Assembly: GCF_022539505.1 (NCBI RefSeq)
Contig: NC_061514.1
Span: 339,371,090-339,435,089, forward strand
Direction of reading: 5' to 3'
From: Lolium rigidum
Lineage: Eukaryota; Streptophyta; Magnoliopsida; Poales; Poaceae
DNA length: 64,000 nucleotides
This document shows, one piece after another, positions 24,508 through 37,038 of the stretch. The notes below the pieces were generated by a model, which worked only from the letters and a program-made list of their open reading frames with translations, made no database searches and was not told the origin of the DNA. Within the stretch, counting starts at the first letter, position 1. Each line of letters opens with the position of its first letter. The position numbers were made by a program, and so were the translations under genes.

Positions 24508-26587
24508 TCAAGTAACATCAAGAGAAGAAGCATCAACATCATAACTTGTTCTAATAATAGAATCAAAAGGTAACCTCATTCTCTTTCTAGTGAAGTGTTC
24601 CATACCTTTCTTAAGAGGGTAATTGATACTTAATATTTCCTTCCTTCATATCAATAATAGCACCAACAGTTCGAAGAAAGGTCTTCCCAAAATAATAGGA
24701 CAAGATGCATTGCATTCAATATCCAAGACAACAAAATCAACGGGGAAAAGGTTATTGTTAACCGTAATGTGAACATTATCAATCCTCCCCAAAGGTTTCT
24801 TTATAGAACTATCCAGCAAGATTAACATCCAAATAACAATTTTTCAATGGTGGCAAGTCAAGCATATCATAGAGTTTCTTAGGCATAACAGAAATACTTG
24901 CACCAAGATCACATAAAGCATTACAATCAAAATTATTGACCCTCATTTTAATGATGGGCTCCCAACCATCTTCCAACTTCCTATGAATAGAAGTTTCAAG
25001 TTTTAATTTCTCTTCTCTAGCTTTAATGAGAGCATTTGTAATATGTTTTGTAAAGGCCAAATTTATAGCACTAGCATTAGGACTTCTAGCAAGTTTTTGC
25101 AAGAACTTAATAACTTCAGAGATATGACAATTATCAAAATCTAAACCATTATGATCTAAACCAATGGGATCATTGTTCCCAATATTCTGAAAAATTTCAG
25201 CACTTTTATCACGAACAGTTTCAGCAGTTTCAGGCAATTTTGCACGCTTTGTACTAGGAGTAGAAACATTACCAACACCAACTATTTTACCATTGATAGT
25301 AGGAGGTTTAGCAACATGTGAAGAATCATCATTACTAGTGGTGGTAATAGTCCAAACTTTAGCTACATTATTCTCTTTAGCTAGTTTTTCTTCTCTTTCC
25401 CACCTAGCATGCAATTCAGCCATCAATCTAATATTTTCATTAATTCGAACTTGTATAGCGTTTGCTGTAGCAAATGACTTAATATCTTTATCTTCATTAG
25501 GCATAACTTTCAATTTTAAAAGATCAACATCAGCAGCAAGAACATCAATTTTACCAAGCTTTTCCTCAACAGATTTGTTAAAAGTAGTTTGTGTACTAAT
25601 GAATTCTTTAAGCATGACTTCAAGACCAAAGGGTACACTCCTACTATTGTTGTAAGAATTACCATAAGAATTATCATAACCATTACCATTATTAGAAGGA
25701 TATGGCCTATAGTTGTTACCAAAATTATTCCTATAAGCAATGTTGTTGAAATTATTACTTTTAATGAAGTTCACATCAACATGCTCTTCTTGAGAAACCA
25801 ATGAAGCTAAAGGAACATTATTAGGATCAACATTCGATCTACCATTAACAAGCATAGACATAATAACATCAATCTTATCACTCAAGGAGGAGGTTTCTTC
25901 AACAGAATTTACCTTCTTACCTTGTGGAGTCCTTTCGGTGTGCCATTCAGAGTAGTTGATCATCATATCATCAAGAAGCTTTGTTGCCGCCCCCAAAGTG
26001 ATGGACATAAAAGTACCTCCAGCAGCTGAATCCAATAGGTTCCTCGAAGAAAAATTTAATCCTGCATAGAAGGTTTGGATGATCATCCAAGTAGTCAGTC
26101 CATGGGTAGGGCAATTCTTTACCAAAGATTTCATTCTTTCCCATGCTTGAGCAACATGTTCATTATCCAATTGCTTAAAATTCATAATGCTACTTCTCAA
26201 AGATATAATTTTAGTAGGAGGATAATATCTACCAATGAAAGCATCTTTACATTTAGTCCATGAATCAATACTATTCTTAGGCAAAGATAGCAACCAATCT
26301 TTAGCTCTTCCTCTTAAGGAGAAAGGAAACAATTTCAGTTTTATAATGTCTCCATCTACATCCTTATACTTTTGCATTTCACAAAGTTCAACAAAATTAT
26401 TAAGATGGGCAGCAACATCATCAGAACTAACACCAGAAAATTGCTCTCTCATAACAAGATTTAGTAAAGCAGGTTTAATTTCATAAAATTCTGCTGTAGT
26501 AGCAGGTGGAGCAATAGGTGTGCATATAAAATCATTATTATTGGTGCTAGTGAAATCACACAACTTAGTGTTCTCAGGATTATTCAT
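24508..26587 (-). CDS. Gag-protease of element A
   Basis: The first 593 codons (26587 down to 24809) are open. They hold the gag core (HLNNFVELCEMQKYKDVDGD, SLRGRAKDWLLSLP, DAFIGRYYPP, HVAQAWERMKSLVKNCPTHG, residues about 60-190), an Asn/Tyr-rich low-complexity linker, and an aspartic protease with active site CDLGASISVMP near the C-terminus. A frameshift near 24809 cuts the protease. Its second half (PLGRIDNVHI, VLDIECNASCPIILGRPF) continues in another frame to a stop at about 24508. No reverse transcriptase follows. Element B ends at the same place (core DASSLDVT then stop), so gag-protease without pol is the family design rather than a private deletion. Gag forms particles; the protease matures them. 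Confidence 0.82.
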
Positions 26588-26770
26588 TTTAACAGTAATA
26601 AAAATAAGTAAAGCAAACTAAATTAAGTAAAGTAAAACAAGTAACTAATATTTTTGTGTTTTTGATATAAAGAAAGCAAACAAAAGAGAAAATAAAATAA
26701 AGTAAAGCATGACAAATAACAAAGTAAAGAGATTGGATGTGAGAGACTCCCCTTGCAGCGTGTCTTGATC

Positions 26771-26788
26771 TCCCCGGCAACGGCGCCA
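26771..26788 (-). other. Primer-binding site of element A (tRNA-Asp)
   Basis: TCCCCGGCAACGGCGCCA on the plus strand, identical to the site in C and B, 11 bp from the LTR start at 26800. Confidence 0.85.
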
Positions 26789-26799
26789 GAAAACAGTCT

Positions 26800-27332
26800 T
26801 GATGGCGCGTGATGCACACGTCCGTTGGGAACCCCAAGAGGAAGGTGTGATGCGCATAGCAGTAAGTTTTCCCACAGAAAGAAACCAAGGTTATCGAACC
26901 AGTAGGAGATGAAGGCCACATGAAGGTTGTTGGTGAAGGAGTGTAGTGCGGAGCAACACCAGGGATTCCGGCGCCAACGTAGAACCTGCACAACACAATC
27001 AAAATACTTTGCCCCAACTTAACAGTGAGGTTGTCAATCTCACCGGCTTGTTGTAAACAAAGGATTAAACGTATGGTGTGGAGAATAATGTTTGCTTGCA
27101 AAGAACAAAAGAGAACAGAGATTGCAGTAGATTGTATTTCAGATGTTAAAGAATGGACCGGGGTCCACAGTTCACTAGTTGTGTCTCTCCAATAAGATAA
27201 ATAGCATGTTGGGTGAACAAATTACAGTTGGGCAATTGACAAATAGAGAGGGCATAACAATGCACATACATATCATGATGACTAATATGAGATTTACTTA
27301 GGGCATTACGACAAAGAACATAGACCGCTATC
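26800..27332 (-). repeat. Element A 5' LTR, first part
   Basis: Runs from TGATGGCGCGTG to the insertion point of element B. The LTR continues at 35448-35508 and, after the Harbinger-like insertion, at 37487-38490. Confidence 0.8.
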
Positions 27333-28938
27333 TGATGGCGTGTATTTCACACGTTCGTTGGGCAACCCCAAGAGGAAGGTATGATGCGCACAGCAGCAAG
27401 TTTTCCCTCAGAAAGAAACCAAGGTTTATCGAACCGAGGAGGAGCCAAGAAGCACGTTGAAGGTTGATGGCGGCGGGATGTAGTGCGGCGCAACACCGGG
27501 GATTCCGGCGCCAACGTGGAACCTGCACAACACAACCAAAGTACTTTGCCCCAACGAAACGAGTGAGGTTGTCAATCTCACCGGCTTGCTGTAACAAAGG
27601 ATTAACCGTATTGTGTGGAAGATGATTGTTTGCGAGAGAAAACGAGTAAAACAAGTATTGCAGCAGATTTGTATTTCGGTATTAAAGAATGGACCGGGGT
27701 CCACGAGTTCACTAGAGGTGTCTCTCCCATAAGATAAAAGCATGTTGGGTGAACAAATTACAGTCGGGCAATTGACAAATAGAGAGGGCATAACAATGCA
27801 CATACATGTCATGATAAGTATAGTGAGATTTAATTGGGCATTACGACAAAGTACATAGACCGCCATCCAAGCTGCATCTATGCCTAAAAAGTCCACCTTC
27901 CAGGTTATCATCCGAACCCCCTCCGGTATTAAGTTGCTAAACAACAGACAATTGCATTAAGTATGGTGCGTAATGTAATCAATAACTACATCCTCGGACA
28001 TAGCATCAATGTTTTATCCCTAGTGGCAACAGCACAACACAACCTTAGAACTTTCTGTCACTGTCCCAGGTGTCAATGCAGGATGAACCCACTATCGAGC
28101 ATAAATACTCCCTCTTGGAGTTACTAGCAAAAACTTGGCCGAGCCTCTACTAATAACGGAGAGCATGCAAGATCATAAACAACACATATGCAATAACTTG
28201 ATAATTAACATAACATGGTATTCTCTATCCATCGGATCCCGACAAACACAACATAGAGTATTACGAGATAGATGATCTTGATCATGTTAGGCAGCTCACA
28301 AGATCCAACAATGAAGCACAATGAGGAGAAGACAACCATCTAGCTACTGCTATGGACCCATAGTCCAGGGGTGAACTACTCACTCATCACTCCGGAGGCG
28401 ACCATGGCGGTGTAGAGTCCTCCGGGAGATGAATCCCCTCTCCGGCAGGGTGCCGGAGGAGATCTCCAGAATCCCCCGAGATGGGATTGGCGGCGGCGGC
28501 GTCTCTGGAAGGTTTTCCGTATCGTGGTTCTTCGCCTCATGGGTTTCACGACGGAGGCTTTAAGTAGGCGGAAGGGCAGAGTCGGAGGGCTGACGAGGGG
28601 CCCACACCATAGGGCGGCGCGGGCCCCCCCTTGGCCGCGCCGCCTTGTGGTCTGGCCACCTCGTGGCCCCACTTCGTATGCTCTTCGGTCTTCTGGAAGG
28701 TTCGTGGCAAAATAGGACCCTGGGTCTTGATTTCATCCAATTCCGAGAATATTTCGTTACTAGGATTTCCTGAAACCAAAAACGAGTAGAAAACGACAAG
28801 CGGCACTTCGGCATCTTGTTAATAGGGTAGTTCCAGGAAAATGCACGAATATGACATAAAGTGTGCATAAAACATGTAGGTATCATCAATAATATGGCAT
28901 AGAACATAAGAAATTATCGATACGTCGGAGACGTATCA
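27333..28938 (-). repeat. Element B 3' LTR
   Basis: 1606 bp. Short frames within it, such as those around 28376-28900, are LTR sequence and not genes. Confidence 0.87.
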
Positions 28939-31475
28939 AGCATCCCCAAGCTTAGTTCTGCTCGTCCCGAGCGAGTAAAACGATAACAAAGATAATTTAC
29001 GAAGTGACATGCCATCATAACCTTGATCATACTATTTGTAAACATATGTAATGGATGCAGCGATCAAAACAATGGTAATGACATGAGTAAACAAGTGAAT
29101 CATAAAGCAAAGACTTTTCATGAATAGTACTTCAAGACAAGCATTAATAAGTCTTGCATAAGAGTTAACTCATAAAGCAATAAATCAAAGTAAAGGTATT
29201 GAAGCAACACAAAGGAAGATTAAGTTTCAGCGGTTGCTTTCAACTTGTAACATGTATATCTCATGGATAATTTTCAACATAGAGTAATATAACAAGTTCA
29301 CACAAGTGTTTGCTTCTTGAGGTGGAGAGAGATAGGTGAACTGACTCAACATAAAAGTAAAAAAGAATGGTCCTTCAAAGAGGAAAGCATCGATTGCTAT
29401 ATTTGTGCTAGAGCTTTTATTTTGAAAACATGAAACAATTTTGTCAACGGTAGTAATAAAGCATATGAGTTATGTAAATTATATCTTACAAGTTGCAAGT
29501 CTCATGCATAGTGTCCTAATTAGCTTGGACTACCGGATCTTTGCAATGCACATGTTTTAACCAAGTGTCACAATGGGGTACCTCCATGCCGCCTGTACAA
29601 AGGTCTAAGGAGAAAGCTCGCATTTTGGATTTATCGCTTTTGATTATTCTCAACTTAGACATCCATACCGGGACAACATGGACAACAGATAATGGACTCC
29701 TCTTTAATGCATAAGCATGTGGCAACAATTACTATTCTCGTATGAGATTGAGGATATGTGTCCAAAACTGAAACTTCCAACATGATTCATGGCTTTAGTT
29801 AGCGGCCCAATGTTCTTCTCTAACAATATGCATGCTCCAACCATTAAGGTGGTAGATCTCTCTTACTTCAGACAAGACGGACATGCATAGCAACTCACAT
29901 GATATTCAACAAAGAATAGTTGATGGCGTCCCCGAGAAAACATGGTTATCGCACAACAAGCAACTTAATAAGAGATAAAGTGCATAACTACATATTCAAT
30001 ACCACAATAGTTTTTAAGCTATTTGTCCCATGAGCTATATATGGCAAAGGTGAATGATGGAATTTTAAAGGTAGCACTCAAGCAATTTACTTTGGAATGG
30101 CGGATAAATACCATGTAGTAGGTAGGTATGGTGGACACAAATGGCATAGTGGTTGGCTCAAGTATTTTGGATGCATGAGAAGTATTCCCTCTCGATACAA
30201 GGTTTAGGCTAGCAAGGTTATTTGAAAAAAACACAAGGATGAACGGTACAGCAAAACTCACATAAAAGACATATTGTAAACATTATAAGACTCTACACCG
30301 TCTTCCTTGTTGTTCAAAACTCAATACTAGATGTTATCTAGACTCTAGAGAAGCCAAATATGCAAACCAAATTAGCAAGCTCTAAGTGTTTCTTCACTAA
30401 TGGGTGCAAAGTATATGATGCAAGAGCTTAAACATGAGCATAACAATTGCCAAGTATCAAATTATCCAAGACATTTTTAGAGTTACTACATGTAGCATTT
30501 TCCAATTCCAACCATATAACAATTTAACGAAGAAGAAACTTCGCCATGAATACTATGAGTAGAGCCTAAGGACATACTTGTCCATATGCTACAGCGGAGC
30601 GTGTCTCTCTCCCACAAAGTGAATGCTAGGATCCATTTTATTCAAACTAAACAAAAACAAAAACAAACCGACGCTCCAAGCAAAGTGCATAAGATGTGAC
30701 GGAATAAAAATATAGTTTCGGGGGAGGAACCTGATAATGTTGTCGATGAAGAAGGGGATGCCTTGGGCATCCCCAAGCTTAAACGCTTGAGTCTTCTTAG
30801 AATATGCAGGGGTGAACCACCGGGGCATCCCCAAGCTTAGAGCTTTCACTCTCCTTGATCATATTGCATCATACTCCTCTCTTGATCCTTGAAAACTTCC
30901 TCCACACCAAACTCGAAACAACTCATTAGAGGGTTAGTGCACAATAAAAATTAACATGTTCAGAGGTGACACAATCATTCTTAACACTTCTGGACATTCC
31001 ATAAAGCTACTGGACATTAATGGATCAAAGAAATTCATCCAACATAGCAAATGAGGCAATGCGAAATAAAAGACAGAATCTGTCAAAACAGAACAGTCCG
31101 TAAAGATGGATTTTATTAGGGCACCATACTTGCTCAAATGAAAATTCCCAAATTGAATGAAATTTGCGTACATATCTGAGGATCATGCACGTAAATTGTC
31201 TTAATTTTCTGAGCTACCTACAGGGAGGTAGACCCAGATTCGTGACAGCAAAGAAATCTGGAACTCGCGCAAGTAATCCAAATCTAGTACTTACTTTACT
31301 ATCAAAGACTTTACTTGGCACAACAAAACATAAAACTAAGATAAGGAGAGGTTGCTACAGTAGTAAACAACTTCCAAGACTCAAATATAAAACAAAAATA
31401 CTGTAGTCAAAACATGGGTTGTCTCCCATAAGCGCTTTTATTTAACGCCTTTCAGGTAGGCGCAGAAAGTGTAAC

Positions 31476-33589
31476 TCAAGTAACATCGAGAGATGAAGCA
31501 TCAATATCATAATTTGTTCTAATAATAGAATCATAAGGTAACTTCATTCTCTTTCTAGGGAAGTGTTCCATACCTTTCTTGAGAGGAAATTGATATTTAA
31601 TATTACCTTCCTTCATATCAATAGTAGCACCAACGGTTCGAAGAAAAGGTCTTCCCAATATAATGGGGCAAGATGCATTGCATTCAATATCCAAGACAAC
31701 AAAATCAACGGGGACAAGGTTATTGTTAACCATAATATGAACATTATCAACTCTCCCCAAAGGTTTCTTTTTAGCATTATCAGCGAGATTAACATCCAAA
31801 TAACAATTCTTCAATGGTGGCAAGTCAAGCATATCATAGACTTTTTTAGGCATAACAGAAATACTTGCACCAAGATCACATAAAGCATTACAATCAAAAT
31901 CTTTGACTCTCATTTTAATGATGGGCTCCCAACCATCCTCTAGCTTTCTAGGAATAGAAGTTTCAAGTTTTAGTTTCTCTTCTCTAGCTTTTATGAGAGC
32001 ATTTGTAATATGTTTTGTGAAAGCCAAGTTTACAGCGCTAGCATTGGGACTCTTAGCAATTTTTTTCAAGAACTTTATAACTTCAGAGATGTGGCAATCA
32101 TCAAAATCTAAATCATTACAATCTAAAGCAATGGGATTATCATCCCCAAGGTTGGAAAAAATTTCAGCAGTTTTATCACAGGCGGTTTCAGCGGTTTTAG
32201 CGGTTTCGGGTAATTTTGCGCGCTTTGCACTAGGAGTAGAAACATTGCCAACACCAATTATTTTACCATTGATAGTAGGAGGTGCAGCAACATATGAATC
32301 ATTAGCATTGCTAGTGGTGGTAATAGTCTAAACTTTAGCTACATTTTTCTCTTTAGCTAGTTTTTCATTTTTTTCTCTATCCCACCTAGCACGCAGTTCA
32401 GCCATTAATCTTATATTCTCATTAATTCTAACTTGGATGGCATTTGCTGTAGTAACAATTTTATTTTTAATATCCCTATTAGTCATAACTTTCGATTTCA
32501 AAAGATCAACATCAGAGGCAAGACTATCAACTCTAGAAGCGAGAATATCAATTTTATTGAGTTTTTCCTCAACAGATTTGTTAAAGGCAGTTTGTATACT
32601 AATAAATTCTTTAAGCATAGCTTCAAGTCCAGGGTGTGTATTCCTATTATTGTTGTAAGAATTCCCATAAGAATTAGCATAACCGTTACCATTATTATAA
32701 GGATATGGCCTATAGTTATTACTAGAATTGTTCCGATAAGCATTGTTGTTGAAATTATTATTTTTAATGAAGTTTACATCAACATGTTCTTCTTGGGCAA
32801 CCAATGAAGCTAATGGAACATTATTAGGATCAACATTAGTCATATCATTCGCAAGCATAGACATAATAGCATCAACCTTATCATTCAAGGAAGAGGATTC
32901 TTCAACGAATTTACCTTCTTACCTTGTGGAGCTCTTTCCGTGTGCCATTCAGAGTAATTAACCATCATATTATCAAGAAGCTTTGTTGCTTCACCAAGAG
33001 TGATGGACATAAAGGTACCTCCAGCAGCTGAATCCAATAAATTCCGCGAAGAAAAATTTAGTCCTGCATAGAAGGTTTGGATGATCATCCAAGTAGTAAG
33101 TCCATGGGTTGGGCAATTTTTAACCAGAGATTTCATTCTTTCCCAAGCTTGAGCAACATGTTCATTATCTAATTGCTTGAAATTCATTATGCTACTCCTC
33201 AAAGATATAATTTTAGCAGGGGGATAATATCTACCAATAAAAGCATCCTTGCATTTAGTCCAGGAATCAATACTATTCTTAGGCAGAGATAGCAACCAAT
33301 CTTTAGCTCTTCCTCTTAATGAGAAAGAAAACAATTTTAATTTTATAATATCACCATCACCATCTTTATATTTTTGCATTTCACATAGTTCAACAAAATT
33401 ATTGAGATGGGCAGCAGCATCATCAGAACTAACACCAGAAAATTGCTCTCGCATAATAAGATTAAGTAAAGCAGGTTTAATTTCAAAGAATTCTGCTGTA
33501 GTAGCAGGTGGAGCAATAGGTGTGCATAGGAAATCATTATTATTTGTGCTAGTGAAGTCACACAACTTAGTATTTTCAGGGGTGGCCAT
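31476..33589 (-). pseudogene. Gag-protease remnant of element B
   Basis: Homologous to the product of A over its whole length, starting MATPENTKLCDF at 33589 and ending DASSLDVT before a stop at 31476. The gag core is open from 33589 to about 32885. A frameshift near 32887 leads to the Asn-rich linker, and an in-frame stop near 32328 (where A has Trp) cuts it. The protease (CDLGASISVMP near 31850) and the tail VLDIECNASCPIILGRPF are intact and, unlike in A, in one frame. There is no RT or integrase. B cannot make full-length Gag-Pro. Confidence 0.85.
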
Positions 33590-33815
33590 TTTAGCAGTAG
33601 TAAATAAAGCAAACTAGATAAAGTAAATGCAAGTATACTAATTTTTTTGTGTTTTCGATATAGCAAACAAGACAATAAATAAAGTAAAGCTAGCAACTAA
33701 TTTTTTTGTGTTTTGATATAAGTGCAGCAAACAAAGTAGTAAATAAAATAAAGCAAGGCAAAAACAAAGTAAAGAGATTGAGAAGTGGAGACTCCCCTTG
33801 CAGCGTGTCTTGATC

Positions 33816-33833
33816 TCCCCGGCAACGGCGCCA
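33816..33833 (-). other. Primer-binding site of element B (tRNA-Asp)
   Basis: TCCCCGGCAACGGCGCCA on the plus strand, 11 bp inside the 5' LTR. Confidence 0.85.
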
Positions 33834-33844
33834 GAAAAAGAGCT

Positions 33845-35447
33845 TGATGGCGTGTATTTCACACGTTCGTTGGGGAACCCCAAGAGGAAGGTATGATGCG
33901 CACAGCAGCAAGTTTTCCCTCGAAAAGAAACCAAGGTTTATCGAACCAGGAGGAGCCAAGAAGCACGTTGAAGGTTGATGGCGGCGGGATGTAGTGCGGC
34001 GCAACACCAGGGATTCCGGCGCCAACGTGGAACCTGCACAACACAACCAAAGTACTTTGCCCCAACGAAACGGTGAGGTTGTCAATCTCACCGGCTTGCT
34101 CGTAACAAAGGATTAACCGTATTGTGTGGAAGATGATTGTTTGCGAGAGAAAACGATAAAACAAGTATTGCAGCAGATTTGTATTTCAGTATTAAAGAAT
34201 GGACCGGGGTCCACGGTTCACTAGAGGTGTCTCTCCCATAAGATAAAAGCATGTTGGGTGAACAAATTACGAGTCGGGCAATTGACAAATAGAGAGGGCA
34301 TAACAATGCACATACATGTCATGATAAGTATAATGAGATTTAATTGGGCATTACGACAAAGTACATAGACCGCCATCCAACTGCATCTATGCCTAAAAAG
34401 TCCACCTTCGAGGTTATCGTCCGAACCCCTTCCAGTATTAAGTTGCTAAACAACGGACAATTGCATTAAGTATGGTGCGTAATATAATCAATAACTACAT
34501 CCTCGGACATAGCATCAATGTTTTATCCCTAGTGGCAACAGACACAACACAACCTTAGAACTTTCGTCACCTTGTCCCGAGTGTCAATGCAGGCATGAAC
34601 CCACTATCGAGCATAAATACTCCCTCTTGGAGTTACTAGCAAAAACTTGGCCAGAGCCTCTACTAATAACGGAGAGCATGCAAGATCATAAACAACACAT
34701 ATGCAATAACTTGATAATTAACATAACATGGTATTCTCTATCCATCGGATCCCGACAAACACAACATAGAGTATTACGGATAGATGATCTTGATCATGTT
34801 AGGCAGCTCACAAGATCCAACAATGAAGCACAATGAGGAGAAGACAACCATCTAGCTACTGCTATGGACCCATAGTCCAGGGGTGAACTACTCACTCATC
34901 ACTCCGGAGGCGACCATGGCGGTGTAGAGTCCTCCGGGAGATGAATCCCCTCTCCGACGAGGTGCCGGAGGAGATCTCCAGAATCCCCCGAGATGGGATT
35001 GGCGGCGGCGGCGTCTCTGGAAGGTTTTCCGTATCGTGGTTCTTCGCCTCAGGGGTTTCGCGACGGAGGGTTTAAGTAGGCGGAAGGGCAGAGTCGGAGG
35101 GCTGACGAGGGGCCCACACCATAGGGCGGCGCGGGGCCCCCCTTGGCCATGCCGCCTTGTGGTCTGGCCACCTCGTGGCCCCACTTCGTATGCTCTTCGG
35201 TCTTCTGGAAGGTTCGTGGCAAAATAGGACCCTGGGTCTTGATTTCGTCCAATTCCGAGAATATTTCGTTACTTGGATTTCTGAAACCAAAAACAGCAGA
35301 AAACAACAACTGGCACTTCGGCATCTTGTTAATAGGTTAGTTCCAGAAAATGCACGAATATGACATAAAGTGTGCATAAAACATGTAGGTATCATCAATA
35401 ATATGGCATAGAACATAAGAAATTATCGATACGTCGGAGACGTATCA
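33845..35447 (-). repeat. Element B 5' LTR
   Basis: 1603 bp, very similar to the left copy with a scatter of one-base indels. Confidence 0.87.
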
Positions 35448-35508
35448 CATGCATCTATGCCTAAAAAGTTCACCTTCGGGTTAGCATCAGCACCCCTTCC
35501 AGTATTAA
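35448..35508 (-). repeat. Element A 5' LTR, middle piece
   Basis: 61 bp of A's right LTR between elements B and the Harbinger-like insertion, ending at the TAA that was duplicated. Confidence 0.75.
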
Positions 35509-35802
35509 GAGCATCCCCACTCGTTGACGCTCCCCACGCCCAAATCTGGCGAAATTTTCGTCCGGATTGGAGGAAGATTTGGCGTGGGGAGGAGTAGTTT
35601 CCCAGCCGCGTGCCCAGGCGAAGTCGACGATGCGAATTTGAAAAACGGAAACTTGACAAACTACGGCTAAAAACGGGTGAATATAGACTAAATTTAATGA
35701 TATTTATTATATAACGGGCGGAGTTCATACATAGAGGCCGAATTCGAATATATTTCGAATTCGGCTAGGGGAATTCAAATGCTAATTTTAAAACCTGGCG
35801 CT

Positions 35803-36963
35803 CTACATGCCGAAATGGCGGTAGAACACCGTGTAGTCGTCGTCGTCGGAGCCGTCGTCCTTGACCTTCGGCTGCGCGGCCTGGTTGCTGCTGCCCTGGC
35901 CGGCGTCTCCCCACCCCGGGGATGGCTTGTACCATTCGTCGTCGGAGGACTCGAGGTCGACGAAGGGGACAGCGACGCCGGATGGAGGTGTCGCAGGACG
36001 GCGGTAGCGCGCGACATCGTCGTCGGCGGTTGGAGCGGCGCGGGCGGCGAGTTGGCGTGCGGCGGCCAGGTCCAGCAGCCGCCGCCGCTGCTCCGCCTCC
36101 TCGCGCTCCCAGTCGCGCCTGGACCAGTCCAGTGCGGCGTCGTCCGCGCGCTTCTCCTCCTCCATGTCCTTCAGCGACCTGGCGATCGCCTCCGCCATCG
36201 CGGCGTCCTCCGCGCGCTTCGCCTCCTCCTCGGCGAGCTGGTTTGCGGCGGCCTCTTTCTTCGTCTTCTTCCGGCCGCTCTGCGGCGCGGAAGGCTGGTC
36301 GCGGATGACGAGGGCGCCGCTGCAGCGCCCCCTGGTCGGCGGCGGAGACGCCGGCTCCTTCTTCGCCGGCGTCGAAGGCGACGTCGCCTCCTTCTTCACC
36401 GGCGCCAAGGATGACCTCGGCGCCGATCCGGAAGACGACGAGCTGGCAGCCATGCGCCGTGGCTGCCAGACGTTTCCCCGGCGGCGGCTCGCCGATGCCC
36501 TCGATGCAGGGGGCATCGTGAGCACTGGGTAGTTGCCGCCCTCGATGTGCTCGAGGACATTCGCCAGCGTCCTATCCGACGCGCTCCACCAACATCGGCG
36601 GCCCGTGGCGTTGTTGCGCGGAGGCGGAGGCGGCGGGCCGTCGTATGAGGCGAGCTCCCGCTCCCACCGCTGGAGGAAGTAGGAGTTCCACGCCGTGTAG
36701 TTGTCGGGGTGGTGGCGCGGCTCGGCGCGCTCCTCGTCCGTCATGGTCATCCGCGCCTCCTCGATGGCGACGTCGAGGGCGTGGCCCCGAGGCGGCGGCG
36801 GGATTGGTACGCCGCCAGCACTGAGCCGGCACCCGCCGCCTGGAGGCCTCGTGTCCGGCGGGCAGGGGTACCCCGCCTGGTGGAGGAGTTGCCCCTCCCA
36901 CGCGTGGAGCGACCGGCGGGGGAAGCCGTTGTTGGCTGCGCCGTCGTCGTCGTAGAACGCCAT
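35803..36963 (-). CDS. Uncharacterised 386-aa protein carried by the Harbinger-like element
   Basis: Intact frame starting MAFYDDDG, with a TATA box 68 bp upstream. Residues about 30-150 form a compact block: YPCPPD, then LSAGGVPIPPPPRG, a helix with DEERAEPRHHPDNYTAWNSY, and GRRCWW-S-RTLANVLEHI. A Ser/Pro/Lys-rich linker follows, then a long Glu/Arg/Ala-rich coiled-coil-like segment (about 240-310) and an acidic tail ending DDDDYTVFYRHFGM. It has no transposase or DNA-binding domain I know. The first block is clearly related to the broken gene at 53269-53776 in the CACTA element. The basic KKTKKE cluster could be a nuclear signal. Function unknown; host-gene capture or an element accessory protein are both possible. 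Confidence 0.68.
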   Translation of the reverse strand: MAFYDDDGAANNGFPRRSLHAWEGQLLHQAGYPCPPDTRPPGGGCRLSAGGVPIPPPPRGHALDVAIEEARMTMTDEERAEPRHHPDNYTAWNSYFLQRWERELASYDGPPPPPPRNNATGRRCWWSASDRTLANVLEHIEGGNYPVLTMPPASRASASRRRGNVWQPRRMAASSSSSGSAPRSSLAPVKKEATSPSTPAKKEPASPPPTRGRCSGALVIRDQPSAPQSGRKKTKKEAAANQLAEEEAKRAEDAAMAEAIARSLKDMEEEKRADDAALDWSRRDWEREEAEQRRRLLDLAAARQLAARAAPTADDDVARYRRPATPPSGVAVPFVDLESSDDEWYKPSPGWGDAGQGSSNQAAQPKVKDDGSDDDDYTVFYRHFGM

Positions 36964-37030
36964 CGGGAGATTAGAGGGAGAGTGGAGGGAGAGTGGAGCA
37001 CGGGGTACGCCTCGCGGCGAGCGGAGCGGC

Positions 37031-37038
37031 GTATATAG
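37031..37038 (-). promoter_or_regulatory. TATA box for the Harbinger-like cargo ORF
   Basis: The minus strand reads CCTATATACG about 68 bp upstream of the ATG at 36963, in GC-rich sequence where a TATATA is unlikely by chance. Confidence 0.6.

Larger units (their letters stand above)
27333..35447 (-). mobile_element. LTR retrotransposon B (Athila-like, gag-protease only), sister of A
   Basis: 8115-bp minus-strand element. LTRs are 27333-28938 (1606 bp) and 33845-35447 (1603 bp), running TGATGGCGTGTATTTC to GTCGGAGACGTATCA. The tRNA-Asp primer site is at 33816-33833. A purine tract (minus strand AAGCTTGGGGATGCT) abuts the 3' LTR at 28939. It has the same size and layout as A. No target duplication is visible: the left flank ends GACCGCTATC and the right begins CATGCATC. 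The uninterrupted LTR copy at 13541-13560 shows that CAG between them is missing, so a small deletion accompanied or followed insertion. Confidence 0.87.

Noticed and set aside
24809..26587. 592-aa frame as a possible host gene
   Set aside because: It has gag and aspartic-protease motifs, lies between LTR, primer site and purine tract, and matches element B.
35779..36414. 211-aa and other plus-strand frames opposite the Harbinger-like cargo gene
   Set aside because: GC-rich shadow frames; the minus-strand frame is longer, has a TATA box and is conserved with 53269-53776.
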